Shown: one piece after another, positions 9,158-18,519 of the stretch | Layout of the letters: each line of letters starts with the position of its first letter | Position numbering within the stretch: the first letter of the stretch is position 1 | Assembly (NCBI RefSeq): GCF_013423785.1 | Contig: NZ_CP058952.1 | Location: 682,001-746,000 of the forward strand | DNA: 64,000 nucleotides | Reading direction: 5' to 3' | Origin: Chitinibacter fontanus | GTDB lineage: Bacteria > Pseudomonadota > Gammaproteobacteria > Burkholderiales > Chitinibacteraceae | The notes under the pieces: generated by a model | Told to the model about the DNA's origin: nothing | Databases searched by the model: none | Seen by the model: the letters and a program-made list of their open reading frames with translations, nothing else | Translations under genes and position numbers: made by a program

Positions 9158-10471
9158 ATGGAATTTCTCGACCTCGCCCCGATCGCCAAAGTAGCCGGAA
9201 CGGTTGCGCTGCCAGGCTCAAAAAGTATTTCTAACCGCACCTTGCTGCTCGCTGCCTTGTGTGCTGGCCAAACTACCGTGCGCGGTCTACTCGCGTCGGA
9301 CGACACGCAACGCATGCTCGAGGCCTTGGCCACATTGGGCGTGAAAGTTGATCAAATTGGTGAGTCGCGTGACTTTATCGTTCACGGTTGCGCAGGTAAC
9401 TTCCCGAATAAAGATGCCGACTTGTTCCTCGGCAATGCTGGCACCGCGTTTCGCCCTTTGACCGCCGCGCTGGCGCTGTCGAACGGTAATTATCATCTGC
9501 ACGGCGTGGCACGCATGCACGAGCGCCCAATTGGAGACTTGGTTGATGCGCTGCGCCAAGCGGGTTGCCAGATTGATTATTTGGGCAATGAAGGCTTCCC
9601 GCCCCTTCAAATCAAACCAGACCAAATCAAACCGGGCGTGGTCGCTGCTGATCGTGTTCAAGTCAAAGGCAATGTATCCAGCCAGTTCCTGACCGGCCTG
9701 TTGATGGCCTTGCCACTCTCCAACCGCAATATGACGATTGAAGTCGTTGGCGAGCTGATCTCCAAGCCCTACATCGAAATCACGCTGAACCTGATGGCCA
9801 AATTTGGCCTGAGAGTCGAGAAAAAGAGCTGGAACGAGTTCTTTATCCCTGCTGGGCAAGTGTATCAATCGCCGGGCGAGATTTTTGTTGAAGGCGATGC
9901 ATCAAGCGCGTCGTATTTCTTGGCGGCTGGTGCAATCGGCGCACTTGATGGCGGCGCAGTACGCGTTACAGGCGTAGGCAGCGAGTCGATTCAAGGCGAT
10001 AAACGCTTTGCCGAAACGCTGGCACAAATGGGCGCACAAATCACTTGGGGTCCAAACTGGATCGAAGCAGCGCCGCCGAGCGACGGCCAGCTCAAAGCGA
10101 TTGATGTTGACCTGAACCACATCCCCGATGCGGCGATGACGATTGCGGTGGCGGCGCTGTACACCAAGGGCAAAACCACAATTCGCAATATCGAAAGCTG
10201 GCGCGTGAAAGAAACCGACCGCCTCTCTGCAATGGCGACCGAGTTGCGTAAAGTCGGTGCGATTGTTGAAGAAGGTCAGGATTGGATTTCAGTGATTCCG
10301 CCCGAACAACTAGCCCCGAACGCGGAAATCGACACTTATGATGACCACCGCATGGCGATGTGCTTCTCACTAGTGGCCTTGGGTGGTGTACCGGTACGGA
10401 TTAATGATCCGAAATGTACAGCCAAAACCTTCCCGACTTATTTTGAAGAGTTGGCACGCATTACAAAATAA
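9158..10471 (+). CDS. aroA: 3-phosphoshikimate 1-carboxyvinyltransferase (EPSP synthase)
   Basis: A 437-aa enzyme joining shikimate-3-phosphate and phosphoenolpyruvate in chorismate synthesis. PGSKSISNR (19-27) and [11 protein letters not shown] give the substrate-binding signatures. Phe replaces the more usual Met in the GNAGTAMRPL motif. KETDRL and YDDHRMAM are also present. The start at 9158 is supported by AAGGA six bases upstream and by the conserved N terminus; an ATG at 9122 would add 12 residues without support. It follows waaF by 35 bases and ends in a repeat plus terminator. Confidence 0.95.
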   Translation: MEFLDLAPIAKVAGTVALPGSKSISNRTLLLAALCAGQTTVRGLLASDDTQRMLEALATLGVKVDQIGESRDFIVHGCAGNFPNKDADLFLGNAGTAFRPLTAALALSNGNYHLHGVARMHERPIGDLVDALRQAGCQIDYLGNEGFPPLQIKPDQIKPGVVAADRVQVKGNVSSQFLTGLLMALPLSNRNMTIEVVGELISKPYIEITLNLMAKFGLRVEKKSWNEFFIPAGQVYQSPGEIFVEGDASSASYFLAAGAIGALDGGAVRVTGVGSESIQGDKRFAETLAQMGAQITWGPNWIEAAPPSDGQLKAIDVDLNHIPDAAMTIAVAALYTKGKTTIRNIESWRVKETDRLSAMATELRKVGAIVEEGQDWISVIPPEQLAPNAEIDTYDDHRMAMCFSLVALGGVPVRINDPKCTAKTFPTYFEELARITK

Positions 10472-10520
10472 GGGTATATCGCCATAGCGCTTTTCCACGC
10501 AAGCACAGCGCTCAATACCC
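10472..10520. repeat. GGGTATATCGC...AATACCC inverted pair after aroA
   Basis: GGGTATATCGCCATAGC (10472-10488) matches the copy at 7712 at 15 of 17 bases. Its right arm, AGCGCTCAATACCC (10507-10520), pairs through GGGTAT and AGCGCT. It starts immediately after the aroA stop codon and precedes an ordinary terminator. Confidence 0.55.
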
Positions 10521-10523
10521 ATT

Positions 10524-10550
10524 AAAAAGCCCTCGATTCGAGGGCTTTTT
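10524..10550. terminator. Bidirectional terminator, aroA / basic secreted protein
   Basis: The stem AAAAAGCCCTCG / CGAGGGCTTTTT with a three-base loop lies between convergent genes. Confidence 0.9.
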
Positions 10551-10564
10551 ATTTTCTACATTGC

Positions 10565-10975
10565 CTAGTGGCGTTGCTTGCCACGAGGCTTAGCCACGGC
10601 TTTTGTGCTTGGCTTCGGTTTACTACTCTTTACCCTGTTAGTGGTATTAGTCTTGCCTTTACCAGAGCGCCCTGATTTGGCCACCGCACGCGTATTTGAT
10701 TTTGTTTTGCCTTTCGATGCCTTAGCTTGTTGGCCAGCCTTAGTTTTTTTACCCTTGGCTTGAGCTTTCTTACTGCCTGACTGGGCCGACTTTGGCTTTT
10801 GTGCCGTTTTGGTGTTCGCCACAGCAGCGGGGGCTGCTACTGGTGCCCGCTTAGCAACCGGCGGGGCCGCATCTGGGCTATCAAAAGGCAGCGGTGCATC
10901 TTCAGCCCACACAGAACTGACAGCCAATACCAGTGTGCTGGTAAAAACAATCAGTGGTTTTAAAAATCGCTGCAT
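10565..10975 (-). CDS. Exported Lys/Ala-rich basic protein, unknown function
   Basis: A 136-aa protein with a clear Sec signal peptide (1-24, ending SSVWA before EDAPLP) and then low-complexity sequence dominated by Lys, Ala, Ser, Thr and Gly, resembling histone H1 tails. No folded domain is visible. The mature protein is highly basic and probably binds polyanions in the periplasm or outside the cell, but this is only inferred from charge. AGGA lies about seven bases before the ATG. Its histone-like composition could mislead annotation as a nucleoid protein; the signal peptide argues against that. Confidence 0.65.
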   Translation of the reverse strand: MQRFLKPLIVFTSTLVLAVSSVWAEDAPLPFDSPDAAPPVAKRAPVAAPAAVANTKTAQKPKSAQSGSKKAQAKGKKTKAGQQAKASKGKTKSNTRAVAKSGRSGKGKTNTTNRVKSSKPKPSTKAVAKPRGKQRH

Positions 10976-11179
10976 TCAATTCCTGCCTTTATCTTCAGAA
11001 AAACTGTGCCGCCGATTATACCTAGCTTCTGCCTTTTCTAGCTGATTTAGCACATTAGAAATTATTAACAATCAGCAATATAAAAAGCCCCAAAAAAGCC
11101 TCATGTCAGCAACATAAATTATTTATAAAGCTTTGATTTACTGAGTAATTTATTTCACACAAATAAGTGTTTTCCCTAG

Positions 11180-11364
11180 CTTGTAGTCATTGACGAGGGA
11201 ACTACAAGTGGTAGGATTACGAAAATCCTTAAATACCAATTTTAGGATAACAGCATGACCACTCGCAGGATGTATTTGGCGGCGGTCAATATAAAGTGCC
11301 TGCAGCGAGCTAGAGGAATTTGCTGCACTCCCTCAGGGTAAGGCCACAAATCCTCAATGGAGTG
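11180..11364 (+). promoter_or_regulatory. Foldable leader of the GH19 chitinase with RBS-sequestering hairpin
   Basis: The 394 bases between 10975 and 11370 hold no gene but several inverted repeats. CTTGTAGT (11180-11187) pairs with ACTACAAG (11201-11208). GGATT (11214-11218) pairs with AATCC (11224-11228). TGCAGC (11301-11306) pairs with GCTGCA (11322-11327). CACTCC (11326-11331) pairs with GGAGTG (11359-11364), which contains the Shine-Dalgarno GGAG. The last two hairpins overlap and exclude each other, so the upstream one would free the ribosome-binding site. No known riboswitch class was recognised. The promoter position is unknown. Confidence 0.45.
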
Positions 11365-11369
11365 GGACT

Positions 11370-13160
11370 ATGAATAAAAAATTCCAGATCTCAACACTGC
11401 TCGCAGCAATGTGTTTGAGCGCCGGCGTATGGGCAGCAAGTGCATGGGATGCAAAAGCTGTTTACTTAGCCAATGATGTGGTGACCTATCAAGGCCAAGA
11501 CTACAAGGCCAAATGGTGGACCACTGGCGAAGCGCCAGGCAGCAATCAATGGGGCCCATGGCAACTGGTGAGCGCAGGTGGCGTTACACCAGCACCAACG
11601 ACCAAGCCAACTGCTGCTCCTACTGTAGCACCAACAGCTGCGCCAACGAGTGCTCCCGTGGTAACGGCAACTCCAACTGCAAAACCAACTGCTACTCCGG
11701 TGGTCACTGCGGCTCCAACAGCAAAACCAACTGCAACGCCAGTAGTGACTGCTGCACCAACAGTAAAACCAACTACTGCTCCTACAACTGCTCCGACTAG
11801 CACACCAACAGCCACACCAGCTCCCGTTGTGACACCAACACCGGGTGGTGGCTCAGGGTTGCCAAAATGTGAAGCTGCTTGGAACGCTGGCAGCTCGTAC
11901 GCTGGTGGCGCAAAAGTCAGCTACAACGCAGTGAACTACACCGCGAAATGGTGGGCCAATGCAGGCGCCGAGCCCGGCAAAGATGGTGCTTGGGGTACTG
12001 TTGGCGCCTGTGACGCAGCGGGCATGGCAACACCTGTACCAGGTGGTGGCGGCTCAACCGGTGGTGTACCTAGTAAAGCCGAAGCGGAAGCTTATGCTGC
12101 TACACTCACTAACAGCGATATTTTCAGCAAAGTAAAAGCTTCAGTACGCACACTCCCTAACGCGGTGGTTGAAGCCGTAGCACCAGGTTTGATGAGCAAC
12201 CCAAGCAACGTAAAACGTGTGGAAGCCATCCTGCCGAAAGCGAAGTGGGATTACTACTTCTCGAAAGCGCACCCAAGCTACACTTACACCCGCTTCTTGC
12301 AAGCTGCAGCTAAATTCCCAGCCTTCTGCGGCGACTACACTGATGGCCGCAATGCCGATGAAATCTGCCGTCGCTCATTGGCAGCATCGTTTGCGCACTT
12401 TGCGCAAGAAACCGGTGGCCACAGCGTAACGCAATATGGCAATCCAGAATGGCTGCAAGCACTGGTGCACGTGCGTGAAATGGGTTGTACTGAAGATGGC
12501 ACTGGTTGTGGTTACAACACCGAGTGTACTGACCCAGTATTCAACAAAGTTTGGACTTGCGGCACCGATGCCAAAGGCGGCTTCAAGAAATACTACGGCC
12601 GTGGCGCGAAACAGTTGTCTTACAACTACAACTACGGTCCATTTAGCCAAGCGATGTTTGATGGCGACCAATCGGTACTGTTGAAAGATCCGGATCGCGT
12701 GGCAGAAAGCTGGTTGAACTTGGCTTCAGCGGTGTTCTTCTTCGTGTATCCACAGCCACCAAAACCATCAATGCTGCACGTGATTGATGGCACTTGGGTA
12801 CCGAACGACTTTGATAAATCACGTCAATTGGGTAACGACTTCCCAACCACGATCCAGATTATCAATGCCGAATGCCAAGACTCACCAACCAAAGCTGCGG
12901 CGCAAAATCGTCTGAACTACTACACCGAGTTTGCTCGTGATCTGGGCTGGGATATCAGCAAAGAGTCGATGAAATGTTCAGGCATGGGTCGCTTTGATGG
13001 CGCATCATCTGCCGCATTTAACATCTACTGGGAAAAAGACTGGAAAGTGGGCGGCGACAACAAATGTCAGCTCGTGAGCTACCAGACTCCATACAATGCC
13101 CTGATCGACAGCCAATACACTAAGTGTGTTGAAGCCAACTGGGGTGTTACTCTGAAGTAA
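11370..13160 (+). CDS. Secreted GH19 chitinase with two chitin-binding modules
   Basis: A 596-aa modular chitinase. A signal peptide (1-22) is followed by a CBM5/12 chitin-binding module (about 24-66, with the aromatic pair Trp49-Trp50 in AKWW) and a Thr/Pro/Ala linker with 14-residue repeats (about 70-160). A second CBM5/12 (about 165-214, Trp194-Trp195), a Gly-rich spacer and a GH19 catalytic domain (about 240-596) complete it. Glu347 in FAQETGG is the general acid. YYGRGAKQLSYNYNYG (408-423) is the GH19 signature, and KPSMLHVIDG supports the family. GH19 enzymes invert configuration, unlike the GH18 enzymes nearby. GGAG lies seven bases before the ATG. Confidence 0.95.
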   Translation: MNKKFQISTLLAAMCLSAGVWAASAWDAKAVYLANDVVTYQGQDYKAKWWTTGEAPGSNQWGPWQLVSAGGVTPAPTTKPTAAPTVAPTAAPTSAPVVTATPTAKPTATPVVTAAPTAKPTATPVVTAAPTVKPTTAPTTAPTSTPTATPAPVVTPTPGGGSGLPKCEAAWNAGSSYAGGAKVSYNAVNYTAKWWANAGAEPGKDGAWGTVGACDAAGMATPVPGGGGSTGGVPSKAEAEAYAATLTNSDIFSKVKASVRTLPNAVVEAVAPGLMSNPSNVKRVEAILPKAKWDYYFSKAHPSYTYTRFLQAAAKFPAFCGDYTDGRNADEICRRSLAASFAHFAQETGGHSVTQYGNPEWLQALVHVREMGCTEDGTGCGYNTECTDPVFNKVWTCGTDAKGGFKKYYGRGAKQLSYNYNYGPFSQAMFDGDQSVLLKDPDRVAESWLNLASAVFFFVYPQPPKPSMLHVIDGTWVPNDFDKSRQLGNDFPTTIQIINAECQDSPTKAAAQNRLNYYTEFARDLGWDISKESMKCSGMGRFDGASSAAFNIYWEKDWKVGGDNKCQLVSYQTPYNALIDSQYTKCVEANWGVTLK

Positions 13161-13186
13161 TTGAATTAGCTAGTCTATAAACACAT

Positions 13187-13212
13187 ACGCCACCTAGGTA
13201 TCTAGGTGGCGT
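13187..13212 (+). terminator. Terminator after GH19 chitinase
   Basis: A perfect 11-bp stem, ACGCCACCTAG / CTAGGTGGCGT, with loop GTAT, is followed by TGTCATTTT. The remaining intergenic sequence to 13389 shows nothing further. Confidence 0.75.
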
Positions 13213-13389
13213 TGTCATTTTAGGTGCAAACTCACTGCATCAATCATCACAAGCAATTATTACTCCCTACTGCCACCGCTTAAACCATACAAAAACCAAT
13301 CACACGCTAGATACCAACTGCAGCAGATTCATCTTGTAAGGCATGGCATTTTTCCTATACTTTAGCGGATCGCCTCAGATGGAAAAGCC

Positions 13390-15042
13390 ATGTTATTACT
13401 TAGCAAACTTAATCTACGTTTAAAGCTGCAAGTGGCTTTTTTGCTGGTTTCCCTACTCACGGTTGGCGTCTTTACTACACAGGCCATTATTGCCGCGAAG
13501 AAAAATGCGCTCGCCGAAGTCGATGCCAAACTCAATAGCGTGGCACTCAGTTACCCCTATTTCATTGGCCCCAATTATCACAATCAACTTCCGCCGCGCG
13601 AGCAAGTCAATCTGGCGGCCAAGCGCAAAGAGGCGGAATACCTCACTGGAATTGTGAAAACACTCGGGGTTGAATATGTTTACAGCTTTATCGTGCGCGA
13701 TGGCAAAGTGTTTTACACCACAGCCTCGCTTTCGGCCGAGCAATTGAAAGACCCAAAGATCGATTTTTATCTCAAGCCCAGCGATGTGCCTGAAACTGAT
13801 GGCGCTACACTACTGGCGCAGCAAACTGGTCAGGCGCAATTCAGTGAAAATGTCAGCCCCGAATATGGCTTTTTACGCAGCATTTTAATGCCAGTAAAAA
13901 CAGCCACTGGCGACACCTACGTCGTCGGAGTCGATGTGGATGCCAACAAAGTCAATCATGCAGTCAATCAGGCGATGCTCAGCGCGGGGCTGATTGGCCT
14001 AATCATGCTCATTATTGCGGCACTGGTTTCCTTAATTTTAGGTAATGCGATCGCACAACCCTTGCGCCGTTTACGCGACATGATGGAGTCATTAACGACT
14101 GGCAATGGCGATCTGACTATTCAATTACCCGTGACATCGCAAGATGAAATTGGTCAAATTGCCACCCATGTAAATACGTTTATGGCGCAACTTCGTCAGA
14201 TGTTTATTACTGTGCGCGACGATACAGTCAGGCTCACCAATGGCGTACAAAGCATTGATCAAATGACGCACAAGCTCAGTCAAGATGCTCACTCGCAAAG
14301 CGAAATGGCCACTGCCACAGCGGCAACCATTGAACAAATCACCGTCAGCATCAGTCACATCGCCCAAAATACCCAAGATGCCGAGTCTGTCGTAAGCCAT
14401 ACTGGCAATATGTCCCAGCAAGCGGCGCAAACAGTCATTACTGCAGCCAATGAGGTTAACCAAATCGCTGAACAAATTGCAGATCTGGCCGGAGCAATGA
14501 ACGAACTAGAACAGCATTCCGTCGAGATCAGTGGCATTGTGACTGTCATTAAGGAAATTGCCGATCAGACCAATTTATTAGCACTCAACGCAGCCATTGA
14601 GGCTGCTCGTGCTGGTGAGCAAGGCCGCGGCTTTGCAATTGTAGCCGATGAGGTTCGCAAACTGGCAGAGCGCTCAGGCCAAGCCACGGTAGAAATCACC
14701 GGCAAGATTGATGCGATGCGCACCCAATCACAATTAGCTTGTCAGAATATGAGCAGTACCCATGACGCGGTGAGCAGCAGCGTACAGCAATCACAATCCG
14801 CAGCCGCGCAAATCCGTCAGATTCAGGGGCAAATGCAAGAAGTTGTACAGCGAATTCGGGATATCTCGGAGGCGACCAATGAGCAATCCATTGCCACCAC
14901 TGAAATGGCGCAATCGGCCGAACGCATCAGCAATATGGCGCAGGATGGCAATCAATCGCTACAAACTGCACGTGGCGTCATTAGTAACCTCAACGCCATG
15001 GCCGAGCAACTGCGGCAGATGATTGCCCGCTTTAAGCTTTAA
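13390..15042 (+). CDS. Methyl-accepting chemotaxis protein with Cache-like sensor
   Basis: A chemoreceptor of 550 aa. TM1 is about 12-32 and TM2 about 197-218. The roughly 165-residue extracytoplasmic domain contains strands and motifs such as [17 protein letters not shown] and [17 protein letters not shown], which fit a Cache-type small-molecule sensor. HAMP (about 215-270) and a signalling domain follow. The hairpin tip [20 protein letters not shown] is at about 390-410. There is no C-terminal pentapeptide. Position next to the GH19 gene suggests, without proving, sensing of a chitin-derived or carboxylate ligand. It is monocistronic. Confidence 0.92.
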   Translation: MLLLSKLNLRLKLQVAFLLVSLLTVGVFTTQAIIAAKKNALAEVDAKLNSVALSYPYFIGPNYHNQLPPREQVNLAAKRKEAEYLTGIVKTLGVEYVYSFIVRDGKVFYTTASLSAEQLKDPKIDFYLKPSDVPETDGATLLAQQTGQAQFSENVSPEYGFLRSILMPVKTATGDTYVVGVDVDANKVNHAVNQAMLSAGLIGLIMLIIAALVSLILGNAIAQPLRRLRDMMESLTTGNGDLTIQLPVTSQDEIGQIATHVNTFMAQLRQMFITVRDDTVRLTNGVQSIDQMTHKLSQDAHSQSEMATATAATIEQITVSISHIAQNTQDAESVVSHTGNMSQQAAQTVITAANEVNQIAEQIADLAGAMNELEQHSVEISGIVTVIKEIADQTNLLALNAAIEAARAGEQGRGFAIVADEVRKLAERSGQATVEITGKIDAMRTQSQLACQNMSSTHDAVSSSVQQSQSAAAQIRQIQGQMQEVVQRIRDISEATNEQSIATTEMAQSAERISNMAQDGNQSLQTARGVISNLNAMAEQLRQMIARFKL

Positions 15043-15083
15043 GCTCTAAGTGCAACCGCAAGCAACGGGTTCTGATTACAACA

Positions 15084-15977
15084 TCAGCCTGGGCGGGAGG
15101 CTGGCCGCCATTGTGCAAGCTGCACTAACAGAACCCCGGCCAAAATAGCTCCGCCTCCCAGATAATGAAAATGCTGTAATTGTTCATTAAGTACCAGCAC
15201 CGCAATCAGTGCGGTAAATAGCGGCAATAGATTCATAAAAATAGCGGCACGCTCACTGCCCAAGCGCTGCACGCCTTGCATCCAGCAAAATGACGCCAGA
15301 ATCGATGAGGCAATACCGGCAAACAGTAGCAAAACCCAGGCTTGTGGCACAACGACCAGGGTTTTGGCTGTAGCGGCCACAGGTAGTAGCAGCACAACAC
15401 CAAGTAAAATCTGCACATATAAATTCAGCCAGTGCCCGTACGGCAAAGCCCAACGACGCAATAAAATGCCATACAAGGCGTATGCACTTGCCCCGAGCAG
15501 CATTAGACCATCACCCAGATTAATTCCAGCAGCCAAGACGGCCAATGGATTACCCTGCCCCAGCAAATACACCACACCACTAAATGACAGCAACGCACCT
15601 ATAATCGCCGCCAAAGTCGGTCTAAAGCGAAACAAAATCGTATTGAGCAGCAAACCCAATAATGGGATTAAGGCGCAGATGACCCCCATATTGGTGGCGC
15701 TAGTCGAATGCGCAGCAAAGTACGCCAAGCTTTGGTAAAGCACCATCCCCAGCAAAGCTAATACGCTGAATTTTGCCCAATCTTGCCGTATCTGCGCCCA
15801 ATGACGCAGTAATTGCGGCAATAACAATGGTGTCAGCACCAATGCGGCAATCAGCCAGCGATACAAAGAAATGGCCGCCGGATCAATCACTGCCGCAGCA
15901 GCTTTGGAAACTACCGTATTCGCCGCCCAGATCAAGACTGCCATGAGTGGATACCAATAAGCCATTTGTGTGCTCAC
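15084..15977 (-). CDS. EamA/DMT-family exporter
   Basis: A 297-aa inner-membrane protein with about ten hydrophobic helices and two EamA repeats. The first starts at WYPLMAVLIWAANTVVSKAA; the second is in the C-terminal half, with SILASFCWMQGVQRLGSERA. Family members export amino acids and other metabolites in the drug/metabolite transporter superfamily, but the substrate cannot be read from sequence. It is divergent from an AraC regulator, with a shared 85-bp control region holding a perfect inverted repeat, so that regulator probably controls it. Confidence 0.88.
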   Translation of the reverse strand: MSTQMAYWYPLMAVLIWAANTVVSKAAAAVIDPAAISLYRWLIAALVLTPLLLPQLLRHWAQIRQDWAKFSVLALLGMVLYQSLAYFAAHSTSATNMGVICALIPLLGLLLNTILFRFRPTLAAIIGALLSFSGVVYLLGQGNPLAVLAAGINLGDGLMLLGASAYALYGILLRRWALPYGHWLNLYVQILLGVVLLLPVAATAKTLVVVPQAWVLLLFAGIASSILASFCWMQGVQRLGSERAAIFMNLLPLFTALIAVLVLNEQLQHFHYLGGGAILAGVLLVQLAQWRPASRPG

Positions 15978-16005
15978 TAAGAAAAGAGGCCTTTAGTATA
16001 AAGCT

Positions 16006-16036
16006 GTCTGATTTGTCACTTATAATGAAAATCAGA
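16006..16036. promoter_or_regulatory. Perfect 9-bp inverted repeat between eamA and araC-type genes
   Basis: GTCTGATTT (16006-16014) and AAATCAGAC (16028-16036) are exact inverted copies 13 bases apart. The consensus -10 hexamer TATAAT (16021-16026) lies inside, directed toward the AraC-type gene. The geometry fits an operator where the regulator controls itself and the divergent exporter. Confidence 0.6.
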
Positions 16037-16062
16037 CAAAAACATCCTGCAAACCCGACAAT

Positions 16063-16860
16063 ATGCCCGCCCCATATAGCCCGAATGACTTAAACCTACC
16101 GCCCCCTGCGCCACTACTGTTTCGCCATGAACAGATCGAAGCGCAGACAGGCTATGCCGAGCACAGACACCCATGGGGGCAGTTAAATCGGATTAATTTG
16201 GGCTTAATCGAAATCACTAGCCCAGGACAAGTTTTGGTTGCGCCAGCTGACTACATTGTATGGGTACCCGCAGAGCAAGCGCATGCGGCCTATATTCGAC
16301 AGGCACTGGCTTATACTTCGGCCTACGTCAGCCCAGATTGGGCTGCGCGACTGCCGCAGCATATGTGCCTGATTAGCCAAACCCCGTTAATTCGCGCCCT
16401 GTTTGATGACTTTTATACCCGTAAAGTCAGTTCAACCGCTGCGGAACATGAGCAACTGCAAGCGGAGCTCTTACTGCAACGCCTATTACAAGCCGATCAA
16501 AGCCTACATTACCTGCCCGAAACTGAGCATCGTTATCTCGCACCGATACTCGCGGCTCTGCGTAAACAACCGGGCGACACGACCACGTTGGCGCAGTGGG
16601 CAAAGCAAGTTCACACCACCGAGCGCACCTTGGCGCGGCATTTTCAACGCGAACTGGGCCTGAGTTTTTTACAGTGGCGTAACCGTTTACGCCTGCTTAG
16701 CGCGCAAGCACTACTTAAACAAGGCATCCAAATTCAAGACATCGCTTGGCAACTAGGCTATAGCAACACCTCGGCATTTATCGCGATGTTTCGCCAGCAA
16801 GCAGGCATTTCACCCGAGCGCTACCGACAGCAAAGCGCACATACCCAATTAGGTATTTAA
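16063..16860 (+). CDS. AraC-family transcriptional regulator
   Basis: A 265-aa regulator with an N-terminal cupin-like sensor (about 15-100, with HRHPWGQL and a VAPADYIVWVPA strand) and two C-terminal helix-turn-helix motifs (about 165-260). TTERTLARHFQRELGLSF and QDIAWQLGYSNTSAFIAMFR are the AraC signatures. This sensor type is often paired with a divergent transporter gene, as here. The ligand is unknown. No good Shine-Dalgarno precedes the ATG, and the predicted -10 box lies about 36 bases upstream of it. Confidence 0.88.
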   Translation: MPAPYSPNDLNLPPPAPLLFRHEQIEAQTGYAEHRHPWGQLNRINLGLIEITSPGQVLVAPADYIVWVPAEQAHAAYIRQALAYTSAYVSPDWAARLPQHMCLISQTPLIRALFDDFYTRKVSSTAAEHEQLQAELLLQRLLQADQSLHYLPETEHRYLAPILAALRKQPGDTTTLAQWAKQVHTTERTLARHFQRELGLSFLQWRNRLRLLSAQALLKQGIQIQDIAWQLGYSNTSAFIAMFRQQAGISPERYRQQSAHTQLGI

Positions 16861-16889
16861 CCCTAAGCCAATCAATGAAGGGATTATAA

Positions 16890-18473
16890 TTAAATACCCA
16901 TCAAACGATTACAAATAAGCTGCAACACAGGAGGACGATTGCTGCAAGCCGCAATTCGAGTGTGCGCTTGTGGGGCAATATCTAGATCATACGGGTTACG
17001 CCCAGCAATCAGCACCAGTTTGTCAGGTGCAATCGCGGCAATTAACTCGCGCTGACTAGCGAAGCGGGTAGCGTTATAACTTTGGAAAATCACTTGTGGT
17101 GCCACCTGCGCAGCCATCAAGACTTGCTGCGCTTGCTCGGCTGACATATTCGGCGGCAACACGATTTCTTCCACTTGCAGGCCAGCCTGCGTTAGCAAGG
17201 GCAACAAAGTACCGCGCGCACTTTTTGACGCTCCTAGTGCGACTTCGTCGATTTCAGTGCGTACTAATAGCTCGATGGTCACCAACAACACCGGCTGGTT
17301 TGTCTCGAGCTTTTTGCCAGCAAAGAAAATACCGAGGTTTTGGATTTTTTGCGCCAAAGCCAAGCTCGCTGGCGTCTGCAAGTTTTGCGGTACCACCGGC
17401 AAATCGCGCCAATATTGGGTGGCAGGTTTGGACTTTAGGGCAGTAATGCGCGCTAAGGATTGCTGGATCTGATCTAGCGAGATATACCCTTGCTCAACGG
17501 CCATCGCCAATGCGGCAACGGCCTCGCGCTGGTGTTGGTAAGTATGCGAAATCAGCGCGATATCCGCGCCCGCCGTAATCGCTTTCACCGCGCCCTGCAC
17601 CACACCAACTCCACCGTTATCGACATTCGCAATCGCATCCATTTCCAGACAATCGGTGACAATCACGCCGTCGAAGCCCATTTCTTCGCGCAGCAAACCC
17701 GTCAGCACTTTACGCGATAGCGTGGCAGGGGTTGATGTGTCAGGCTCAATCGCTGGAAACACCACGTGCGCAGTCATAATCGCATCGATGCCCGCTGCGA
17801 TCGCGGCTTTGAACGGTACCAGCTCTACCGCATCAAGGCGCGCTTTATCATGTGGCACCAGTGGTAAGGCGTAGTGTGAATCGGTCGCGGTATCGCCATG
17901 CCCCGGAAAATGCTTGGCCGTCGCAGCCAAACCAGCCGCCTGAATGCCGCGCATCGCCGCCAAACCATACACCGTTACGGTCGGGGAATTCTCGCCAAAC
18001 GAGCGCACGCCGATCACCGGGTTGGCGCGGTTATTGTTGATATCCAGACTAGGCGCAAAATTGATATTGATCCCCATCTGCCGCAATTCATCCGCGCCGA
18101 TGCGATGCAATGCTTCACAATCAGCGGGGCTGCAACCGGCCACGGCGTGCGAGGCATAGCCTGAGGCGTAGGCCATCGCCGATGGCATCGGCGTGACGCC
18201 CTCCTCGATCCGCATCACCATACCACCCTCCTGATCAATGCCGATCAACAGCGGCACATCAGTGACTTCGGCGTTAATTTCCTGCAAGCGGCGACACAGC
18301 GCGGCGACCTGCATGGGCGATTCGATATTGCGGCGAAACAAAATCACGCCACCAATGCGCTGCTCGCGGATCAACTGCTCAATTTGGGCATTGGGCATAA
18401 AGCCATCAAAACCAACCATCACAAGCTGGCCGAGCTGCGCACGAAGTTCAGGGGTAAGGGATAGCGACATCAT
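16890..18473 (-). CDS. GH3 beta-N-acetylhexosaminidase, long NagZ type
   Basis: A family 3 hydrolase of 527 aa that removes terminal beta-GlcNAc. The histidine motif KHFPGHGDTATDSH (187-200) supplies the acid/base His, and Asp274 in GVIVTDCLEM is the nucleophile. IGIDQEGG (77-84) is also typical. The first 340 residues match NagZ. The extra roughly 180 residues form a C-terminal alpha/beta domain, as in two-domain enzymes such as Bacillus NagZ and Vibrio exochitinases. No signal peptide is present, so it is cytoplasmic, acting in cell-wall recycling or on chito-oligosaccharides. Two adjacent ATGs exist; AGGA fits the second (18470) slightly better. It ends a minus-strand run starting at gltX. 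Confidence 0.9.
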   Translation of the reverse strand: MMSLSLTPELRAQLGQLVMVGFDGFMPNAQIEQLIREQRIGGVILFRRNIESPMQVAALCRRLQEINAEVTDVPLLIGIDQEGGMVMRIEEGVTPMPSAMAYASGYASHAVAGCSPADCEALHRIGADELRQMGININFAPSLDINNNRANPVIGVRSFGENSPTVTVYGLAAMRGIQAAGLAATAKHFPGHGDTATDSHYALPLVPHDKARLDAVELVPFKAAIAAGIDAIMTAHVVFPAIEPDTSTPATLSRKVLTGLLREEMGFDGVIVTDCLEMDAIANVDNGGVGVVQGAVKAITAGADIALISHTYQHQREAVAALAMAVEQGYISLDQIQQSLARITALKSKPATQYWRDLPVVPQNLQTPASLALAQKIQNLGIFFAGKKLETNQPVLLVTIELLVRTEIDEVALGASKSARGTLLPLLTQAGLQVEEIVLPPNMSAEQAQQVLMAAQVAPQVIFQSYNATRFASQRELIAAIAPDKLVLIAGRNPYDLDIAPQAHTRIAACSNRPPVLQLICNRLMGI

Positions 18474-18519
18474 GGATTCCTAGCGAGTATCGCGCAGGCG
18501 ATAGGGATGAAGATTCGAT

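Noticed and set aside
11161..11369. c-di-GMP (GEMM-I) riboswitch before the GH19 chitinase
   Set aside because: The conserved core and GGGACGCAAAGC-like segment are absent.
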